Part shown: one piece after another, positions 59,854 through 64,000 of the stretch
Numbering within the stretch: position 1 is the stretch's first letter
Layout of the letters: each line of letters opens with the position of its first letter
Assembly (NCBI GenBank): GCA_938048455.1
Contig: CALIUY010000004.1
Location: forward strand, 1-64,000
Source of the DNA: an uncultured Desulfobacterales bacterium
GTDB lineage: Bacteria; Desulfobacterota; Desulfobacteria; Desulfobacterales; SpSt-501
Reading direction: 5' to 3'
DNA: 64,000 bases
Notes under the pieces: generated by a model
Told to the model about the DNA's origin: nothing
The model's input: only the letters and a program-made list of their open reading frames with translations
Database searches by the model: none
Position numbers and translations under genes: made by a program

Positions 59854-60495
59854 TCAGACGTGAAGGAAGATTTCCTCGGGAAGCTGCAGGCAGGTGAGCC
59901 GGTTGCCGTACACGGCTCCCGTGTCGATGCCGATCTTGTTTTCCTCGACCAGCGGTTCCTCGAAGGGCGTGTGCCCGAAGATCACGCGTTTGCCGAAGGA
60001 GCGCCGCTCGGCGAGAAAAGCCTCCCGGATCCAGAGGAGGTCCTCAGGCTTCTGGCGCTCCGGCGGCAGGCCGTGGCGCAACCCGGCATGAACGAAGAGG
60101 TAGTCCTCGGTTTCATGATAAAGCCGCAGGGAGTCGAAAAACCGCCGGTGTTCCTCGGGAATGGGGGGTCCGTTTCCGGCTCCGGCGTGCCTCAGGTAGC
60201 TCTCGAGCGTCTGCCGCCCGCCGTTGAAGAGATAGGTGACCCGGTCGCGGCCGGCGAGGTAGTCGAGCAGCATCTGCTCGTGGTTGCCTTTGAGAAAGAC
60301 GATCCCCGGGTGTCGTCTTTCCAGCTCGATCAAGTGCTGCACCACCTCGAAGGCCTGGGGGCCGCGGTCGATGTAGTCGCCCATGAAGACGAGCCGATCC
60401 TGGCCCCAGGCGATGGGAATCCGGGCGAGCAGCGCGCAAAGCGCCTCGTAGCAGCCGTGGACATCGCCGATCGCAAAGATCCGGGATCCGCTCAT
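59854..60495 (-). CDS. Metallophosphoesterase, PPP-type serine/threonine phosphatase-like
   Basis: The 213-residue protein has the calcineurin-type motifs GDVHGC, GDYIDRGP, GNHE and a late FGHTP, matching ApaH/PrpA-like phosphatases. It could act on phosphoproteins or diadenosine polyphosphates. The ATG at 60495 overlaps the radical SAM stop as ATGA; another ATG at 60501 is possible. Confidence 0.88.
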   Translation of the reverse strand: MSGSRIFAIGDVHGCYEALCALLARIPIAWGQDRLVFMGDYIDRGPQAFEVVQHLIELERRHPGIVFLKGNHEQMLLDYLAGRDRVTYLFNGGRQTLESYLRHAGAGNGPPIPEEHRRFFDSLRLYHETEDYLFVHAGLRHGLPPERQKPEDLLWIREAFLAERRSFGKRVIFGHTPFEEPLVEENKIGIDTGAVYGNRLTCLQLPEEIFLHV

Positions 60496-61430
60496 GGCCA
60501 TCGCCCCCCCCGGAGCGGCCGGTCGAGACGGCAAATCCCCTCGGCCTTCGCCTCTTCGACCGCGCGGCGGAATTCGGCGACGGAAACGGCGCGCTCGAGG
60601 CCCCGCACTTCACGGGCGCGGCCGCAGGGCCGGTACTGGGACATGAGGTTCACGTAGGTGTCCGGCGAGATCTCGCGGGCGAGGAAGCGCATGACCTCCC
60701 GGGTCCCGGCGAGCGCCTCGGGAAGCACGAGGTGGCGCACGATCAGACCGCGCCGGGCGATTCCCTCCTCGTCGATCAGAAGGTCGCCGACCTGCCGGTG
60801 CATCTCCCGGATGGCGGCGCGGGCGACCTCGGGATAGTCGGGCGCCTGGCAGCTCGAACGGGCGACCTCGGGATCCCAAAACTTGAAATCGGGCATGTAG
60901 ATGTCGACGATTCCGTCGAGCAGGGCGAGCGTCTCGACCCGGTCATAGCCTCCGGTGTTAAAGACGAGGGGCAGATCCAGCCCCTGCTCGGCCGCGATGG
61001 CGACGGCGGAGAGGATCTGGGCGACGACATGGGAGGGGGAAACGAAGTTGATGTTGTGGCAGCCCATTTCCTGCACCGCGAGCAGGATGCGCGCGAGTTC
61101 CTCGTCGGAGACCTCCCGACCCTCGCCCCCGTGGCTGATCTCGAAGTTCTGGCAGAACAGGCAAAGCAGGTTGCAGTGGGAAAAGAAGATCGTCCCCGAG
61201 CCGCGCTCGCCGACCAGGGGGTCTTCCTCGCCGAAATGGGGATGGGCGCTGGCGACGCGGGCCAGACGCCCCGTGCGGCAGAAGCCGAGCTCGCCTTCCA
61301 AGCGGTTTACGCCGCAGTTTCGCGGGCAGAGGCGGCAGCAGGAGAGCCGCTCCCGGGCTTCGGCCGCCCGGCTCCGAAGCAGGCCGGCTTTCCGGGCGGC
61401 GTGGTAGGCGGGTTCAGGGCGTTTTCCCAT
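60492..61430 (-). CDS. Radical SAM protein, PflX-like
   Basis: The 312-residue protein has the radical SAM Cx3CxxC motif (CNLLCLFC) and an extra N-terminal cysteine pattern (CRLCPRNCGVNR) typical of the COG1313/PflX group, homologues of pyruvate-formate-lyase activases. The substrate is unknown. The conserved PSHVVAQIL and MPDFKFWD segments also fit that group. The stop overlaps the phosphatase start. Confidence 0.85.
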   Translation of the reverse strand: MGKRPEPAYHAARKAGLLRSRAAEARERLSCCRLCPRNCGVNRLEGELGFCRTGRLARVASAHPHFGEEDPLVGERGSGTIFFSHCNLLCLFCQNFEISHGGEGREVSDEELARILLAVQEMGCHNINFVSPSHVVAQILSAVAIAAEQGLDLPLVFNTGGYDRVETLALLDGIVDIYMPDFKFWDPEVARSSCQAPDYPEVARAAIREMHRQVGDLLIDEEGIARRGLIVRHLVLPEALAGTREVMRFLAREISPDTYVNLMSQYRPCGRAREVRGLERAVSVAEFRRAVEEAKAEGICRLDRPLRGGRWP

Positions 61431-61452
61431 CGGCGATCCCGTCCGGCGGCGT

Positions 61453-62130
61453 TCAGGCGGGCTCCACGAGGATTTTCTGGGCGATCCCCCGGCCGAGAAC
61501 CAGGCGCCGCTCGCCTCCGACCGAGATCGCCATCTGACCCTGTCCGGTGTCGGTGAGCACTTCGATCTCATCGCCGGGACGCAGCCCCATCGACAGCAGC
61601 CGCACCCGCACCGCGGTCCCGCCGCCGATCTCGCAGACCCGCAACCGTTCGCCCGCCTTGGCGGACACGAGCGGCAGCCGTTTCTCCCGTTCGCGCAGAC
61701 AATCGGCGCAAAGGCCGTAGAGTTCCATGCGGTGTCGGAGCAGATGGAACCCGTGCCGCGAGGCGACCTCGATCTGACGGCGCTCGAGCCGCTCGTCGTT
61801 GAACTCGAAAATGCGCCGGCACTTGAGGCAGACCAGGTGGTCGTGATGGTCGCCCAGGTGCCGGTGCTCGTAGCGCACGATCCCGTTGTCGAAGCGGGCC
61901 GGGCGCGCGAATCCCCAGCGGCTGAGAAGTTTGAGCGTCTCGCGCACGAATTCCGCGGGCAGGGGCACCCCGCGTTCTTCCAACAGCGCCGCGAGCTCTT
62001 CGGCCGTCAGGTGCCGCTCGACCGCCAAAAAGGCTTCGAGGACCCGCAGGTGATCCTCGGGTCGGCCCACCCGTTCCTGCGCGAAGAGCTTTTTGAACTG
62101 CTCCTTCTCCTGGTCGTGCAGCCGCGTCAT
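61453..62130 (-). CDS. Fur-family regulator fused to a FeoA domain
   Basis: The 225-residue protein has a Fur-like part (about 8-145): a winged helix (LTAEELAALLEE, VRETLKLLSRWGF), HHDHLVCLKC with C101/C104, and a second CADC pair at C141/C144. Residues 152-225 are a FeoA-like SH3 domain, with LLSMGLRPGDEIEVL as signature. FeoA normally acts with the ferrous transporter FeoB; here it sits on a metal regulator. The gene is 23 bases upstream of the radical SAM gene and 25 downstream of the FmdB-like gene. Confidence 0.88.
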   Translation of the reverse strand: MTRLHDQEKEQFKKLFAQERVGRPEDHLRVLEAFLAVERHLTAEELAALLEERGVPLPAEFVRETLKLLSRWGFARPARFDNGIVRYEHRHLGDHHDHLVCLKCRRIFEFNDERLERRQIEVASRHGFHLLRHRMELYGLCADCLREREKRLPLVSAKAGERLRVCEIGGGTAVRVRLLSMGLRPGDEIEVLTDTGQGQMAISVGGERRLVLGRGIAQKILVEPA

Positions 62131-62155
62131 CGCCGGGGGTCGGGAAAGAGCCGCT

Positions 62156-62401
62156 TCAGCGCGTGTGCCCGGGAAGGTCCCAGGTGGTGCAGGAGCCCGC
62201 GGAACAGGAACGGGTGCGGCAGGTCGCCGACTCACCGCTTGGGGCGGAGGCGCCGCCGATCACAGCGGCGCGGCTCATGACGCGCTCGAACTCCTCGGAG
62301 CCGCACTTCGGACAACGCGCCACCATTTCCTCCTCGCGGGCGAGCACCAGGACTTCGAAGCAGTCGTTGCACTGCGTGCAGCGGAACTCATAGATGGGCA
62401 T
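62156..62401 (-). CDS. FmdB-family zinc ribbon protein
   Basis: The 81-residue protein opens with MPIYEFRCTQC and has the zinc ribbon cysteines C8, C11, C30 and C33 of the FmdB family. A Ser/Cys-rich tail follows (TCRTRSCSAGSC). The role of FmdB is poorly known; it is often annotated as a regulator of formamidase genes. It is the first gene of the seven-gene operon, with a promoter at 62436-62464 and GAGGAAGG before the ATG. Confidence 0.9.
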   Translation of the reverse strand: MPIYEFRCTQCNDCFEVLVLAREEEMVARCPKCGSEEFERVMSRAAVIGGASAPSGESATCRTRSCSAGSCTTWDLPGHTR

Positions 62402-62435
62402 AACCGGCCTTCCTCACTTCGTTTTTCGATTCTTC

Positions 62436-62464
62436 AATATTCCCCACTTCGCTCACCCTGTCAA
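62436..62464 (-). promoter_or_regulatory. Promoter of the FmdB-Fur/FeoA operon
   Basis: On the minus strand a consensus -35 TTGACA (62459-62464), a 17-base spacer and AATATT (62436-62441). No clear Fur box overlaps it. It is close to the divergent promoter at 62484. Confidence 0.65.
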
Positions 62465-62483
62465 GGAGCCGAACCCAGCCGGG

Positions 62484-62511
62484 ATGACAGCGACGGGGAA
62501 ATGGCTACACT
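62484..62511 (+). promoter_or_regulatory. Promoter of the acyltransferase gene, leaderless layout
   Basis: ATGACA (62484-62489), a 16-base spacer and TACACT (62506-62511). The ATG begins six bases after the -10, leaving essentially no leader. No Shine-Dalgarno is present. Confidence 0.5.
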
Positions 62512-62517
62512 TCAGGC

Positions 62518-63717
62518 ATGCCCGAGGTCACCCCGCATCCGCCAGATCCAGGAGCGCCTCCCCCGCCGGTGACCCGCTGGTTTGCCGGCCTGCGGGAGAT
62601 TCCGCGCGAGGCCTGGGATGCGCTCGCCCGACCGCAAGCCACCGCCTTCCTCGAGTGGGACTGGCTGGAATTGCTCGAGTCCTCGGGCAGCGCCGTGCCC
62701 GAACGGGGCTGGATCCCGCAGCACCTGACCCTGTGGCGGGAAGAGCGTCTGGTGGCGGCGGCGCCCCTCTACATCAAGATGCACAGCGAGGGGGAATTCG
62801 TCTTCGATCGGCTCTGGGCCGATGCGGCCTTGCGCCTGGGCCGGCGTTACTACCCCAAACTCGTCGGCATGAGCCCTTTTACCCCGATGATCGGCTACCG
62901 CTTCCTGATCGCCCCGGGCGAACCCCGGCAGGAGACCGCGCGGCGGATGGCGGCGGAAATCGAACGGTTCTGCCGGGAGGCGGGGATAGCCGCGGCGGCG
63001 TTTCACTTCGTCGACCCCGCCTGGGCGGAGGAGATGGCGGCGGTCGGATACCGGCCGTGGCTGCACCAGAGCTACCTCTGGCGCAACGAGGGCTACCGCG
63101 ATTTGGAAGACTTTCTGTCGCGCTTCACCTCGGGGCGGCGCCGCGCCATCCGCCGGGAACGGCGGACGCTGGTCTCCTGCGGGATCGAAACGCGCATGGT
63201 TCCCGGGGAAGAGATCGCTCCGCAGCTCTACGAGCGGATGTGGTCCTACTACGTGCGGACAAACGACCGTTTCGGCCCCTGGGGGTGCCGCTACCTCACC
63301 CGGGACTTTTTCGCCGGGCTGGCAAAGCGTTTCGCCCGCCGGCTGGTCTTTTCCCTCGCCGCCGCCGACGGGCGCTGGAATGACCCGCTCGCCATGGCGC
63401 TCCTGGTGCGCAAGGGGGACCACCTCTACGGCCGCTACTGGGGGTGCCGCGAAGAGATCCGCTTTCTTCACTTCGAAACCTGCTATTACCGGCCGATCGA
63501 GTGGGCCATCGCGGAGAACATCGGCTTTTTCGACCCGGGAATGGGAGGGGAGCACAAGGTGCTGCGGGGCTTTGTGTCGATCGCCAACCGCAGCCTGCAC
63601 CGCTTTTTCGATCCGGCGCTCGCGGGCCTGCTGCAAAGGCACTTGGGGACGATCAACGATCTCGAGCGCAACGCCCTCGAGGAGCTGAACGCGCTGCTTC
63701 CTTTCCGCCGGGAATGA
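62518..63717 (+). CDS. GNAT-type acyltransferase (COG3146/DUF482-like)
   Basis: The 399-residue cytoplasmic protein shows the COG3146 pattern: IPREAWDALA at the N-terminus, FLEWDWLELLESSG, then APLYIKMHSEGEFVFD and YYPKLVGMSPFTP, and later GRYWGCREEIRFLHFETCYYRPIEWAI. The fold is predicted to be two GNAT-like halves, as in FemAB-type peptidyl transferases. Its substrate is unknown. It seems to be translated from a leaderless mRNA. Confidence 0.85.
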   Translation: MPEVTPHPPDPGAPPPPVTRWFAGLREIPREAWDALARPQATAFLEWDWLELLESSGSAVPERGWIPQHLTLWREERLVAAAPLYIKMHSEGEFVFDRLWADAALRLGRRYYPKLVGMSPFTPMIGYRFLIAPGEPRQETARRMAAEIERFCREAGIAAAAFHFVDPAWAEEMAAVGYRPWLHQSYLWRNEGYRDLEDFLSRFTSGRRRAIRRERRTLVSCGIETRMVPGEEIAPQLYERMWSYYVRTNDRFGPWGCRYLTRDFFAGLAKRFARRLVFSLAAADGRWNDPLAMALLVRKGDHLYGRYWGCREEIRFLHFETCYYRPIEWAIAENIGFFDPGMGGEHKVLRGFVSIANRSLHRFFDPALAGLLQRHLGTINDLERNALEELNALLPFRRE

Positions 63718-63727
63718 ACCGGCCCCT

Positions 63728-64000
63728 TCACAAGCGGCGGGCCAGAAACTCGTGGAACTGCTCCGAGAGATCGCGGTTCCAGTAGCCCACCGTGCCGGTG
63801 CGCACGGAGACCTCGGTCGCCTCGAGGCCGACGATGCGCAGCCGGATCGTGACCGGTATTCCGTCACGCCGGCGCGTCTCGAGGGTCGTCTGCTCGCCTC
63901 GGCTCACCCGCGCATCGATCGGCATCCCCAGATCCTCGAGCAACCGCGTACACTCCGCCAGCACCCGCTCGTAGGGGGCGGGATAGGTGCGCAGGAGCTC
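63728..64000 (-). CDS. DUF3568-like protein, 5' end outside window
   Basis: The frame is open on the minus strand to the window edge, so the gene begins beyond 64000; 90 residues are seen. The visible part has TYPAPYERVLAECTRLLEDLG, a charged strand (TTLETRRRDGIPVTI) and EVSVRTGTVGYW, the pattern of DUF3568, a family of small, usually lipoprotein-like proteins. An in-frame GTG at 63964 is internal to the conserved pattern, so it is unlikely to be the start. Confidence 0.65.
   Translation of the reverse strand, partial: ELLRTYPAPYERVLAECTRLLEDLGMPIDARVSRGEQTTLETRRRDGIPVTIRLRIVGLEATEVSVRTGTVGYWNRDLSEQFHEFLARRL

Noticed and set aside
1-64000. tRNA, rRNA, CRISPR, insertion sequence, prophage or toxin-antitoxin pair
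   Set aside because: I looked for CCA-ended cloverleaves, spaced repeats, transposases and integrases and found none.

Overview
The window is a gene-dense, GC-rich bacterial chromosome segment with no insertion sequence, phage gene, CRISPR array, tRNA or rRNA that I can recognise. The gene set points to a Gram-negative, didermal, motile bacterium with type IV pili: secretin operon pilMNOPQ with a small HTH gene just upstream, flgM behind a sigma-28 promoter, lipoproteins, a TRAP transporter, sigma-54-dependent regulators and a LysR of the kind seen in selenium-using anaerobes. The mix resembles the former Deltaproteobacteria (Desulfuromonas/Geobacter-like lineages). That placement is an inference from gene content, not from a phylogenetic marker.

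Layout. 1-5 kb: end of a HAD phosphatase gene, then a three-gene ABC importer (binding protein, ATPase, fused permease). 5-12 kb: cold shock protein, a HAD-like protein with altered motif I, a gate-domain membrane protein, a cNMP-binding/PilZ fusion, an M23-like membrane protein, a lytic transglycosylase, a lone PilZ protein, recX and flgM. 12-19 kb: sppA, hsp20 divergent from a tandem ribbon-helix-helix-like protein, a SpoIIE-type phosphatase with an inositol-monophosphatase-like gene, and an HD-domain protein. 19-27 kb: MFS exporter, tRNA-dihydrouridine synthase, DegP-type protease, TRAP transporter dctPQM, a membrane protein and a zincin. 27-36 kb: a 1040-residue PHP-like membrane protein, a DUF3783-like protein, a lipoprotein, a metallo-beta-lactamase-fold protein and a 989-residue PEP/pyruvate-binding protein with receiver domains. 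36-41 kb: Cys-rich protein, glutamate-type dehydrogenase, histidine kinase and NtrC-type regulator. 41-48 kb: rsmD, coaD, LysR, pcm, 5-formyl-THF cyclo-ligase, serS, thrC and a TPR lipoprotein. 48-54 kb: pilMNOPQ. 54.7-57.6 kb: a second kinase/NtrC-type pair. 57.6-62.4 kb: a seven-gene operon (FmdB-like, Fur-FeoA fusion, radical SAM, phosphatase, SH3, PfkB kinase, TPR). 62.5-64 kb: acyltransferase-like gene and a partial DUF3568-like gene.

Promoters read by eye recur as TTGNNN-N17-TANNNT, several with -10 TAGGCT. Several genes start 6-8 bases after a -10 box with no Shine-Dalgarno, which suggests leaderless mRNAs. The most novel-looking items are the PHP-like membrane protein, the receiver/PPDK-N protein, the cNMP-PilZ and Fur-FeoA fusions, and the repeat cluster between hsp20 and the RHH-like gene. 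All coordinates, motifs and promoter calls come from reading the sequence. Family names rest on motif recognition without database searches.
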